Positions 1 to 11,399 of a stretch of DNA of 64,000 nt are shown piece after piece; positions within the stretch are counted from its first letter, which is position 1; each line of letters starts with the position of its first letter. The translations under genes and the position numbers were made by a program. A model generated the notes under the pieces. That model worked only from the letters and a program-made list of their open reading frames with translations. It was not told where the DNA came from and ran no database searches. The DNA is taken from NCBI GenBank assembly GCA_902702965.1, contig CACRXP010000417.1:356353-420352 (forward strand), read 5' to 3'. This DNA is from Spirometra erinaceieuropaei (lineage: Eukaryota > Platyhelminthes > Cestoda > Diphyllobothriidea > Diphyllobothriidae).

Positions 1-117
1 AACTCTGATCCCAAGAACGTTTATTAGAGACAGGTCTCGCATAAACAGGTGTTTGGAAATGATCAGAGACATTTTACCTACATGTCAAATGGATCACGAC
101 TACGATTCAGTCTGTAT
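1..117 (+). repeat. Dispersed repeat R, copy 1 (cut by window edge)
   Basis: The first ~117 bases recur in direct orientation at 1380-1535. Shared landmarks are the opening AACTCTGATCCC, an ATTAGAGACA stretch, GATCAG(A/G)GACATTTT, and the closing ACGATTCAGTCTGT. The copy ends where the inner arm of a foldback element begins, so it may be flanking sequence or part of a compound repeat. The second copy has extra bases in the middle. No coding potential is visible and the family was not identified. Confidence 0.6.
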
Positions 118-954
118 CGCCTGCATGCAAGATCTTTACTCTGCAAAAAAATGACTACTTAATTAGCATGCAATTTTCTAATTGGTTTTCGATGCTCTTG
201 AAACTTCAATTATATTCCATGAATCAAATGCATAAAAGAATTCATTCCTTTACTTATTCGGTAGAAAATCAAATTTTGTACCAATTGCATACTCAAAAGA
301 AGAGTATAATTCGGTTTTAAAAAGGTTTTTACTTGTGAGATTTTTTTAATATTGTTAAATGGCCGTTCATGAAACGTCATGTATCTGCATTTACTAATGT
401 GGCTTGTAAGGTAAACAATATTGCTCAAATCCACTGCTTAATTGTATGAACCTCATACGATCTCCTCTTAACTCCGTAGAGAAATGCATGGTTTCCGTAC
501 ACGGAAAATATACAGCTTGTAGTTGTAAAACACTGAATGCATGTGCAACAGCAGGTCGGGTTCAAAATTATTAGCCAGTTCGAAACGTTTTTTTAAAACC
601 GAATTATACTCTTCTTTTGAGTATGAAATTGGGGGAAGACGTAATTGTCTACCGAATAAGTAAACGGATGAATATTTTCATGCATGTTTTTCATGAAATA
701 TAATTGAACTTTCAAGAGCATCAAAAATCAATGAGAAAAGTGCATTCTACACAATTAGTCATTTTTTGCAAAGTATAGATTTTGCGTGCAACTGAAGATT
801 AGTTCATTCAAAAGCCGACCCCCTGAGATATCTGAATAATTATAGATTTATGCTGCATCATGATTAATTTAACAACACTACTTAATTTATATTTCCGAAC
901 CGAGAACGCATTTCGAAATTTTGGTTGACATTTCATGAGTACGCACATCACAGT
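118..954. mobile_element. Foldback Tc1/mariner-like MITE, copy 1 (left arm truncated)
   Basis: Non-autonomous element with long inverted arms. The right arm (about 570-954) matches the right arms of the copies at 1958-2924 and 5588-6518: a Tyr-rich-looking AT tract, a GCATGCA block, then a terminal stretch ending in a variant of GTTAGCACATCTACTG. The left arm is present only from about position 118 inward (GCATGCAAGATC, then ATGACTACTTAATTAG); the outer terminus and left CAGT are missing. No transposase is encoded. The right end is imperfect (CACAGTA instead of CTACTGTA). Confidence 0.75.
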
Positions 955-1379
955 AATATATGCTTTAAATGGGAAGCGGTTTTATTAGTTTTACTTGTCC
1001 TTAGTTTCTGTTCTATTGCTATGGATGTTTCGGTGATTTTATCAACTGGGCCATATAAAGCCAGATCGCGTTTATCAAAAATACCTTTATTTGAGTAGTG
1101 AACGTTATTACCCTCAAAGCAAGAAATTATAAAATTAAAAATGGATACATTTCCATTGGACAATTTGGGTGATGATCTAGCCCTTACCGGATTCTTACAA
1201 GACTTATTGTTTGACGTCCGCTAATCAAAAGCCGATATTTAAAAAATGCCAGGGCTAATCCAACAAAACTCTTCACGCCCTTATTAAACTTTTTCAATAA
1301 GAAATGCTCTAATACGTAATTGTGCCCTAGGGCGAATATTGATAAACGAATTTGCGACGTCTAATTCCGCCTAATTTCG
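955..1379. other. AT-rich interval with no recognised feature
   Basis: Between foldback copy 1 and repeat R copy 2. I see no open frame of convincing length, no terminal repeats and no RNA signature. Confidence 0.5.
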
Positions 1380-1535
1380 AAACTCTGATCCCGAGAAAGT
1401 TAATTAGAGACATGCTTTGCATGAACACAAACATTTTTGGAAAAGATTAAGCGCAACGTTTTAGGTGTCTCAAAATGATCAGGGACATTTTTGCATTCAT
1501 GCCAAATGGATTATAAAGACGATTCAGTCTGTTTC
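1380..1535 (+). repeat. Dispersed repeat R, copy 2
   Basis: Direct repeat of the window start. It begins AACTCTGATCCCGAG and ends near ACGATTCAGTCTGT. Relative to copy 1 it contains a short additional stretch around 1430-1465. Like copy 1 it lies just upstream of foldback-element sequence. Confidence 0.6.
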
Positions 1536-1704
1536 CTTCAGATCTACTGCAATTGTCAACCGTAACTGCCAGCCATTTGCAAAGAAGCTTGTGATTATGT
1601 TCTTATCATCAAAAGTGAACATCGTGTGAACATAGTAGCAAGGGATAGTAGCAAATCACTAAATTTTGGAACACCTCAGAGTCCGCTACCTTTCTCTCAA
1701 TAAA

Positions 1705-1955
1705 GGCAGTAGATATGTTATCGTATGAAATATTCGCCGAAATTTTAGAGTCAGTTTCAAGGTGAAAAGTGTACCTAAGTAGGGTTATAACACGGATTAT
1801 CTTGAGGCATAACGCAAAGATATTCTGATTACAGCAAGTTGCCATCTTCGAACGGGCTTCCCATTAGCGGCTTAAGTAAACTTCTTTCTCTCCAAATGAC
1901 TACTTGATTGGTATGAACTGTTATCATTGATTTCCGATACCCTTCTTAATACAGA
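1705..1955. mobile_element. Foldback-element left-arm fragment
   Basis: A truncated arm. It starts with a recognisable terminus (GGCAGTAGATATGTTA, then GAAAT and CCGAAATTTTAGA) and runs through the inner landmark ATGACTACTTGATTGG near 1895. No matching right arm follows; instead the next full copy starts at 1958. This looks like an older copy interrupted or truncated by its neighbour. Confidence 0.6.
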
Positions 1956-1957
1956 TA

Positions 1958-2924
1958 CCGTAGATGTGCTAACCCATGAAAGGAAAACGAAAATTTCGAA
2001 ATGCGTTCTCGTTTTGAAAAGATAAATTAAGTAGTGTTGTGAAACTAATCATGATGCAGCATAAATATATAATGATCTAGTTACCGTAGTGTGGTAGATT
2101 ACGAAAAAACTTTTTTCCGCTGCATGCAAGATTTATTCTCTGTAAAAAATGACTACCTAAATAGTATGCAATTTTCTCATTGATTTTTGATGCCCTTGAA
2201 TATTCAATTATATTTCATGGAAAACATACATAAAAATATTCATTCTATTAAAAATTCGGTAGAGAACCACGTTTTTTTTAATTTTTTTTGAATAAGGGGT
2301 ATAATTCGGTTTTTAAAATGTGTCTAATTGTGAGATTTTTTATTACTGTTAAATGGCCGTACATCAAACGTCATGTATCTTCTTTTACGAATGTGGCTTG
2401 TAAATTTAACAAAATTAGATGCATTTATCTGCGGTGTTAATATGAGACCATATGAGGTTTATTAACTTTAAGCAGTGGCTTTGAGCAATATTGTTAACTT
2501 TACAAGCCACATTCGTAAATACAGATACATGACGTTTAATGAACGGCTATTTAACGGTATTAAAATATCTCACAATTAGAAACTATTTTTAAAACCGAAT
2601 TATCTTCGTCTGAGTATGAAATTGGAAGAAGGCGTGATTTTCTACCGAATAAGTAAAAGAATGAATATTTTTGTGCATGGCTTCCACGAAATATAATTAA
2701 ATTTTCAAGAGCATCGAAAACCAATGAGAAAATTGCACAATAATGAAGTAGTCATTTTTTGCAGAGTATAAATCTTGCATGCAGCCGATACCCTGAGTTA
2801 ACTGGATCATTATAGATTTATGCTGTAGGATGATTCGTTTTACAACACTACTTAATTTATCTTTTCGAAACGAGAACGCATTTCGAAATTTTGGTTGATA
2901 TTTCATGAGATAGCACATCTACTG
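1958..2924. mobile_element. Foldback Tc1/mariner-like MITE, copy 2 (extended palindrome)
   Basis: Element of about 967 bp whose two halves are near inverted repeats of one another: left terminus CCGTAGATGTGCTAAC after a TA, right terminus GATAGCACATCTACTG. Arms extend inward for over 400 bp to the block GAATGTGGCTTGTAA (about 2390) and its reverse complement (about 2495), leaving only ~90 bp of unpaired centre. Compared with the copy at 5588 the centre is shorter and the pairing longer, so at least two internal structures exist. No coding capacity. Family knowledge: TA target sites and CAGT ends are typical of Tc1/mariner elements. Confidence 0.85.
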
Positions 2925-4339
2925 TTTATTTTATAAAACACGTGATAAAAAATATTTTTATGCTTTGCTAGCAATCTAAGATTTCGTGTAATTTATTATC
3001 TTAAATACAATATGCTTTTGTTCTAAAAAAGGTCACACATAACGACTATTTATAAGGCCAACATGCCGTTAGTCATGCATTTTAAACTATCATCTGTGCG
3101 AATAGTCATTAGCTATTACAAAAAGGTAGTAGAAAACTCAAAGTGTGATCACCGGGTTTGGTGCAAGTTGCGCACTCTTTAAGTAGCGCTACTAAACGGG
3201 CTGATGCAATTCTACATAATCTTTTATATCATGACCTCAAAAAAATATCTTAATTACAAACGTTTATTCACCTTAAGATAGGATTTCTTAAACCAAAGAG
3301 TCTCATAAAATCTAATTTAGCTACTAAGTGGGTTAAACACGTTTTGTCTATGTTTACTACAAAGGCCATCTGAATTTATAAAGGCTCCAAAATTCTCCAT
3401 ACTAAAGGAGTCACTTTTTATAGTAGGTAATTAATGCAAAGGCAAATAAAAAGCTCATTCGAAAGACGGCATCCTTACGTAAATTGTGCATTTTAGCATT
3501 GTGGGATACGGTAGCAGATATGAAACTTGCTAAAAGTATATTATAAGATTTAATGTCCATTTAGGAACATTAATTAATATTTCGCGAGACAGCAAATTGC
3601 AGTTTTGTGAGTCCATTGTGTTCCTTTATTTGTGTTTAAACTTTTCTTCATAATATGACGGTTTAGGAGTCCTTCAGCTGAATGATGCGTGTTTAAGCAC
3701 CTTTTGTAAATGTGCAAAGATTTGAGTAGTGCATGTTTAATTTATCAAAAATGAAAAATGACCGTCCATGTATAGCTTCAGAAGTCGGCACTGCGGTAAG
3801 CAATTCTCTATTTAAAAAAATAATGTCCAAAACGTTTTCTCCAAAAAAAAATTTGTGGGATATTGTTGCTAATGCATGTCAGCCTTCTGCATCTAATCTC
3901 TGAGTAGAAGCATAATATACTACTTTGGCGCTGGCACAATTTTTTAAGAATGTTTGGCCATTTCCTTGTAAAAACAGCAGAAGTACTTCTTATATTCGTT
4001 GTAATTATTTTGTGGTATTTGCATATTTTAAGGCTGGAATGTGCAGTAATAGTTGTACTGCAGAATGGCTAAACAAACACTAGGATAATTCTCAAACGAT
4101 TGAGGTTCTATCAGTTAAGCTTCGAACTCGTGTATTTGAAGAATCTGACCCGATTAAAGCGCGATTTTTTAAAGATGCAAACAGTCAGAGTTAGTTATAG
4201 AACCGATTGACATGCGCACATATTGCGCGTATGTAAAGACAAATGTTGTTACGTGTGCACTATTACCGTGTTTTATAAATCATACTTTTAAAAATATATT
4301 TTTGAATTTTGAAAACGGAATGCACATATTTCGCCTTAT
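2925..4339. other. AT-rich interval with no recognised feature
   Basis: About 1.4 kb of AT-rich DNA between foldback copy 2 and PLE copy A. There is no open frame worth calling and no terminal repeats; homopolymer runs of A and T are common. Confidence 0.5.
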
Positions 4340-5480
4340 CTAGCGTAAACGACCTGAAAAATCGCTCTTCCTTTCGGCAACAACTGGTTTGGTAAAGGGC
4401 TTTTGCCTGTCAAAAAATTAAGAACAAATAAGGACTCGACAACGCTGACGTTGAGAGTCGCCTGATCATCGGTTTTTGTTGTTTTGCATGAAATTATGTG
4501 CGACCAATATAACCTGCTCCACAGGAGCAAGCCATGGAAAAGCTGCACATTGAGTTGGTCTAAGGTGGCAACTTATCCTTACATTCTCCGCGTAAAAAAG
4601 GGTTAGTAGAGGATGATATTTGAACCGCCTCTGCTGGGAAGGTTTGCGAGACAGCTCGATCAGGAGGTCTACTTAGGAGTTCACTCGCAGCGTCCCCTTG
4701 AAAAGGGACTCTAAGGAACAGGGTTTTCTTTTCGGCAGTCGGTATGGCGGGTTTTACCGGTCGTTCGGCCATATTCTTTGCATTAAACCTGTCAGAATAC
4801 ACGGTATTGCGAAAGACGTCCTGAATTTGTTTGAGCTTCTCTTCGATTCTATTTGTTGAGTAAATGTTTCTAGCTCTTTTTGCCAAACATCGAACTATAT
4901 TTCGTTTTTGTCTTGGAAATATGAGACTGACGAAGATTGTGTACTGTCCAAATCAGGTTTTCTTCCGGTGGACGCTTCTGCGGACACTCCCGGCAGGTCT
5001 CCTGCTTAGAAAAACACCTAAAAGGCAGCAAACCGGCTGTTTTGATCTCCAACGTAAATTTGAAGGAGAGATGTGCCTGATTTACAGCGTTTGAGAGGGT
5101 ATCTACGTCGGTTTCTGATGTGCCAATTTCAAAGATATCATGAATATAGCGGCCGTAATGTTTAAGGTTATCGGTCTGATCGCTCAGATAGAGTCCCTTT
5201 AATTTTTCGATGAAGACATCGGTTAGGAGACGTCCTAGCGGTGAGCCCATCACAACGCCGTCTAGATGTTAATAGACTTGGTTGTTAAACAGGAACTGCA
5301 CATCTAGTGTGCATCATATTAACAGTTCCTTAACTGTCTACTTCGGATTTTCTACTTCCTGCTGATTGGTTGATTAAAATTATCAGAGGTGTCAACTGCC
5401 TCGGTAACCGAAGCGTTTTAAATAGTTATGAGACGTCTAGCGAGTACACTGCCATGCACATCAGACGTGCAGATTTTGTT
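4340..5480 (-). pseudogene. Penelope-like element copy A (RT plus GIY-YIG remnant)
   Basis: Decayed PLE read on the minus strand. Near 5440-5410 a broken RT motif A (LDVS, stop, LF) is followed by CTLDVQFLFNNQVY, the MGSPL motif (about 5253-5235) and the active-site box RYIHDIF, where the usual YxDD has lost its first aspartate to histidine. AH.SFKFT.E follows. A frameshift near 5000 moves the reading frame; the downstream linker (NMAERPVKP, PTAEKKTLFLRVPF) is open from 4886 to 4560. After a stop, CACSCGAGYIGRT-type residues (CSCGAGYIGRT, about 4500) mark the start of the GIY-YIG nuclease, which then degenerates. Same lineage as copy B at 38.1-41.1 kb, sharing the linker and the CSCGA.Y.GRT box. 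Stops, a frameshift and a catalytic substitution make it non-functional. Confidence 0.85.
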
Positions 5481-5587
5481 TCACCCCCAGCCTGTGTTTT
5501 AAGGCGAACGTTCATCCATTTTTCTTATCGTTGACATGTTCTACATTTATCCCGTTCCCATATAACTGTAATGGCCCAAAGATAATA

Positions 5588-6518
5588 CAGTTAATGTGCC
5601 AACTCATGAAATGTCGACATAAATTTCGAAATGTGTTCTCGTTTCGAAAAGATAAATTAAGTAGTGTTGTAAAACTAATCATGATGCAGCACAAATATAT
5701 AATGATCAAGTTACCTCAGGGTGTCGGCTTTCGAGAGATCTTATTTTTGCCTGTATGCAAGATCTATACACTGTACAAAATGACTCCTTATGTAGTGTGG
5801 AATTTTCTCATTCCTTTTTTACTTATTCGGTAGAAATCACGTCTTTTTCTAATTTCAAACTCAAAAGAAGAGTTTAATTTGGTTTTAAAAATTTTCTAAT
5901 TGTGAGATTATTTAATACCGTTAAATGGTCGTTCGTGAAACTTCATGTATCTGCATTTAGGAATGTGGCTTGTAAAGTTAACAATATTGCTTAAATTCAC
6001 TACTTAATTTTATGAAGCTCATATAGTGTCCTCTTTACACCGTAGAGAAACGCACGGTTTTCCGCGTACGGAAAATATACAGCTTGTAGTTTTGAAACTC
6101 TGAAAGCAACTGTAACATCAGGTCGGGTTCAAAATTATTCGGAAATTAGAAAAGTTTTTTAAAACCTAATTATACTCTTCTTTTGAGTATAAAACTGGAA
6201 AAAGACGTGATTTCTACCGAATAAGTAAAAGAATGAATATTTTTATGCATGTTTTCCATGAAATATAATTGAAATTTCAAGGGCATCGAAAAGCAATGAA
6301 AAAACTGCATACTAATTAAGCAGTCATTTTTGCAGAGTACAGATCTTGCATGCAGCCAAAAATAAGTTCTTGCGAAAGCCGACACCCTGAGGTAGCAGAA
6401 TCATTATAGATTTATGCTGCATCATGATAAGTTTTACAACACTACTTTATTTATCTTTTCGAAACGAGAACACATTTCTAAATTTTGGTTGACATTTCAT
6501 GAGTTAGCACATCTACTG
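5588..6518. mobile_element. Foldback Tc1/mariner-like MITE, copy 3 (complete)
   Basis: Best-delimited full copy, 931 bp. TA (5586-5587) precedes CAGTTAATGTGCCAACTC and the right end GAGTTAGCACATCTACTG is followed by TA (6519-6520), giving a clean TA target-site duplication. The inverted arms are roughly 300-350 bp. The ~250 bp centre contains ACCGTAGAGAAACGCACGG and the self-complementary CCGCGTACGG. No transposase frame. The terminal ~30 bp match those of the Tc1/mariner transposon at 49236-51150. Confidence 0.9.
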
Positions 6519-9500
6519 TATCTCTAAATCTACGGATGCTTGCCAGCTTGTTTTCGGATTACTGTTATGGGACTGTTTGCAACTATAGCATGTAAGGTTG
6601 TTATAATTACCGTCGTTTGAGTAAGAACTCCAGGCCATAAACAAAACTACGTTAATCTAAGCAGACCTCTGTCACCTTCCCCTTCTATATGCACCGTAAC
6701 TACTTTGTACGTCATTAAGATGCATACGCAATGCAACCAATGTTATGATTGTTTGTTGTCCAATATTTGGGTAAGCAGAGTTAAATTTTACCTCGGAAAT
6801 CGCAAGACACACCTGTGTTCTGCATTTTACCCAAGTAATATGAGACGCTTGACACTTTTCCTCTACGTGCTGACCACATCACAATGGTTTATCTTTTAAA
6901 AGCGTGTTGAAATGGTAATAATGTACTGTGGGTGCAATCGATTTAGTGGGCTGCACTACATGAAGTATACTGACCTTCCGAGAACTCATCGGTTTATATT
7001 TCATGCGGCAAGTTTAGTAAACGACAGAAGGGCTGGTTAGTGTTCCTTAGATTCGAAGAAACATGGAGGAGCTACGTATTAGCGGACACGTGTTTTGTTA
7101 TATTATTATCTTACGTACTTCAAAAGTTGAGAAAGACAAGCATTTTCTAAATGTTTTTGTGTCCATCACAAGGAAACGTCTTCTTGACTATCGCGACAAT
7201 CAAAACAACAGCCAGGCTTCTATTGCGCTTGACTGTTTTAAATGTGCTGGCGGATCTATCGTCCACAGTTATTTCATACCATATTTGATAAGAATACTTT
7301 CCGAGTAATAATCGCCTATCTGACAGGCGTTTTGCACGTGGCAAATACAATGCCGCTACGGTGGTACAAACGCGGACATCTGGAGGCCTTTCTTGTCGAA
7401 ACAGCAGAAAAATGTGTTGTCCTATATAAGGAAATTCAAAAGTCAGTTTATTTTCCGAAAAAAGTATCTAAGCATTATGCATAATTTTTTATAAACAACA
7501 TGCAGAAAATGGTTTTTTTTACCTTGCCCTTTTTTTGTTTCTCATATTTTTGCGAAGTCTTTTTTAAAAAGGGGTATCTCCGCGTTTGAAGGGCATTAAA
7601 TTATGCGTTTTTTTTAACACTTGATGCCATTTATAAGGCATTGGCCATCAGCATTCTATAATGTTGTCTAGAAATTAGACATAACTGTTCACATCCACTG
7701 AAATAATCTGTGTTCATATGTGATGTCTAACAGAATATAAAATGCATTTATTTCTGCCAGAAAACTAAGAGGCTTTGATTATTCAGACCTGGGAAGACGA
7801 TAGATGGAGACGTTGCGTTCTGACTCAGACAGCGAACTTAAATATAGTGTTTTTTGGAAATGAAGTCTAAAGGAGAGGTAATTTACTAGTTCTCTGAATC
7901 CGACTAACTGGGTAAGCACACTTACTACAAAGATATTTCACTTATTTTTCTTCGTCCAAACGGAGGAGAGGTCCGTTAATTTGCAACTTCGACTAGAGAG
8001 CAATAAAACAGTTTAGGTTTTTATAGAGGCATTATATCATTTTACTCAATTCCTAAACGGTACGTGCACAAACTGTCCATTACAGTCAAAGACGTTTCAG
8101 TCGTGTGATATTGTTCCATGCATCGTTGTATAGGAATAAACCTGCTTGATGGACAAAATCTTGACACATATTTTAAGTTTTAATTATTGCAATAACGAAA
8201 ATGATCTTTGCGGACCAATATTTTGTCGTTCATGTTTAAGGAAAATTGCGCACATGTACTGCGTCCATGATGATTTGCCCAGTACTGACAAAGGCTTTTA
8301 TACTGAAAATCCGTATTCCTTGTGCTTGCCTTATATAGTATTTTATTGGACAAAATATTACTATCCAATTACATACTCTAAGTATCATCTTGACTACGAA
8401 GACAAACTAAATAAGTTAGTTTCAGAAGTTTTGGAGATAGTACGTTAATTTGTTAATAAATTACATTAGAAAACGTATTTTATACGCGTAAAAATTGCCG
8501 CTTTTGCATTCACTGTTATTAGAAAAAAACACTTTGCAAAACACAACCTACAGGCAGTAAAATTTGCTAACGCACGAAATTTGCCGAAAATTAATTAACA
8601 CAGCTAATCACTAACAGTGAAACAATTTCAAGTTTATACTGAACAAACTTAAGCGAACTGGGAATTGGTAAACTATTTTCAGTAATATAGTGTTATTCAG
8701 AAGTAGCTACTATTTGTTAAAAAGACTGAAATTTGAAAATTCAGCAAAACTTGCACTTGCTTATCCATAGAATGAGACACTGAAAAACAAGTGAACACAT
8801 CGGCATAATAAATTTAACTTTTTACAAATTTCCTTTAACATAATGTGCACTTTAATGTTTTTGGGAATTGGTGTAATATGACCTATAGCTGCTTGACCAG
8901 CAATACTCAGTTTATGCTTTGCAAGAGTTACTCGTGCTTTTCAGTCTTATATATTGTTTGAGGTAAAATCTCGCTTTATTCCTCTTGGCAGAAATATCAC
9001 AAACACAAACATTTTCACTACGTCACATGTCGCGGAAAATTCAGTGACAAGTTTATTTAAATAGAATTATAATATTCAATTATGAACACGCCATCTCGTG
9101 AATATCAAGAGAGGTCTCCTTTCATAGAATTTATTTACGGATTTTTCATGTACTGGTATGCGTTGTGTTCTACATTACTCGCATAATACTGACAGTTGTG
9201 CGGCTTTTAGCGGTTTAAGTCAGTTGCGCATAAGAGAAATGCTTGCAGTGGGTATTTGTCAAACCTTTAAGGTATTTCTTCTATGCGTTCTTTGACTTGG
9301 TGTGTGCTCGTGTAGGGTTTCTCAAGCAAATGATCTTTTGAGTCGCCCGTTTTGACTCATTGAGACAGAAAGCCACATTGTTGGTACGCTGTCGACAAAT
9401 ACGTTTTAGATCAATTTAAAAGCCTTGTCTGATACGTACATCCATGGAAAGAATTGATAAATGTCTACATGCTTTGACTTTTCACGAAGTAAAGTCAAGG

Positions 9501-11399
9501 CGGAAGCTTTTTAGTTATCCTAAATTACCAATTGATGGCATTAACTTTCCCCTTTATGGTACAGCCAGTTGGGCCATATTTTATCACATTGAATCTCTGT
9601 GAACGCGAAACGGGATTCACATTTTAATGCTAAGTTGTTGTCAAAAATACTATTTGTCTTCTGTTCCGTTTACACATTACCCACCAATATAAATTAAAGC
9701 ATAGAAAAACATCCCATACGCTTAAAAGTTATCATGTCTACATGGCAAAGGCACTTTTCACAAATAGTTATTTAGAGGTCGCGAATAAAGGAGGAATATC
9801 GCAGTTCAAATAAACTATTAACTACAGGTTTCATAACAGTGTCTAAGACCACAAAAGCAGACGCATGTTTAAATCTGACTAAAGAAAATCGATCATTTGT
9901 CTTGTCCCCTAAAAATAGCCTTCTTTCACGCATTCTGCTCTGTCTGATTTACGCTGAGAAAAATAGATCAATTTTTAAACAGCAAGATCGATTTGACAAA
10001 CCTTATTATTTTATATGTATTTCCTATGGCAGCTAAGTGTGCATGAATGCGCAAACTTACGCCAGAACACAAATCTGAATACTAAACTGCCCGAATACAA
10101 GGTGGTGCACACTTAAAATTAAGTTGGTTTTACCAAGCAATAAGGACATCCTTCGAAAAGGGCCAGTCAAACAATGTAAGTTTACAGCATTTTAAGTGTT
10201 TATAATTTGTTCTTTTTAGTTTTCCTTATCATATATCATGAATATTGCCACATATGTGCATTACGCACGTGTTCTCGTATAATAAGGTGCATCTGTTGTA
10301 CTTAAAATTGCTCGAAGGTATTCACATATATGTGGGTCCGCATCGCATTCAAACGAACTATCAAGGCTTTTGAGCGTTTTTGTCCGTTCTATTAGTAGAG
10401 TGTGCATAGCACATTAATTTGGAATGCGACTTATCAATAAAACACGGGGAAATACAAAAAGTAATTGCAAGTTCGAACGGAAGAAACACTGATCATGCAT
10501 TTGCATTGGTAAAAATATTTAGCTGGAGCATATTTTGCAAAATAGTTTAAAATATTTGCAAATTACATGTACCATAGCAAATTTATGCTTGTCATAATTA
10601 CGAAAGTCAGGTTTGTCGAATACCTTTACGGCACAACCTTGTTATTGTACTGAGCTTTTGGAGATATCAGTAGGTTAAACAATGTCGAAGCGAAGATATG
10701 CCGGAGCCTAATAGATGTATTCAAAGCCTTATTTTGGTGGACGTCCTTCACGATGTCCTATTAAGTTAGAATCCAATGCGCATTCGCAGACATCTACAAT
10801 CTGGGAAGTCTATTACGGAATCAGTACTTTGCAATAATGCGGGTACGTCTCTCCATTTTTCATTCCATATGCGGATACTTTTGCGAACTCCGCATTTACT
10901 GTCAATGACCAACACTCACTACATGTTTTAAATTTCAATGAAACTCCCCACCACTCGTCTTAGCATTATGACTGGAGAATAGGGTGAACTGTTACTTTTA
11001 CCGCCTTCTAAGCATATGCTGAATTTATTTACTTGGACGCCTTCAGTGGTTGAATTTTAGAACAGACAAAATATCAAGGAAGTTTTATTAAACACAAGTG
11101 TGAGTTTTCAAATAAGTCCGTGAAAAACAGTCGAGTTAGCAAAAGGTATTTCAAGAACGTGAAAAAGCTTGCGATTTGCAGAAAGGCATTGATCCTGCGC
11201 TCAAAAGATCACATATTCGTAGTTCATGCAAATAGCGGCAAAGAAAGTCGTGTAGAAAACCGGGAGCAATTGTGTGAAACAAAAATTCAGCAACCAGAAA
11301 AAGATGAAAATCAGAAACACGTGAGCAATTTCAGAGTTGCTTTCGTTCACCTAAATCCACATATGTGTATATTTTTACAGGCAGAATTTCATTAGCAGC
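6519..11399. other. 4.9 kb AT-rich interval, no recognised gene
   Basis: No transposon termini, RT or nuclease motifs, tRNA-like folds or long repeats were found here. The largest plus-strand open frame is 8146-8448 (100 codons, rich in Tyr, Asn, Ile and Lys as expected from AT-rich DNA); it has no recognisable domain and no repeat elsewhere in the window, so I do not call it a gene. Confidence 0.5.

Noticed and set aside
8146..8448. 100-codon frame in AT-rich DNA
   Set aside because: Amino-acid content follows the base composition; no domain, repeat or splice context supports a gene.
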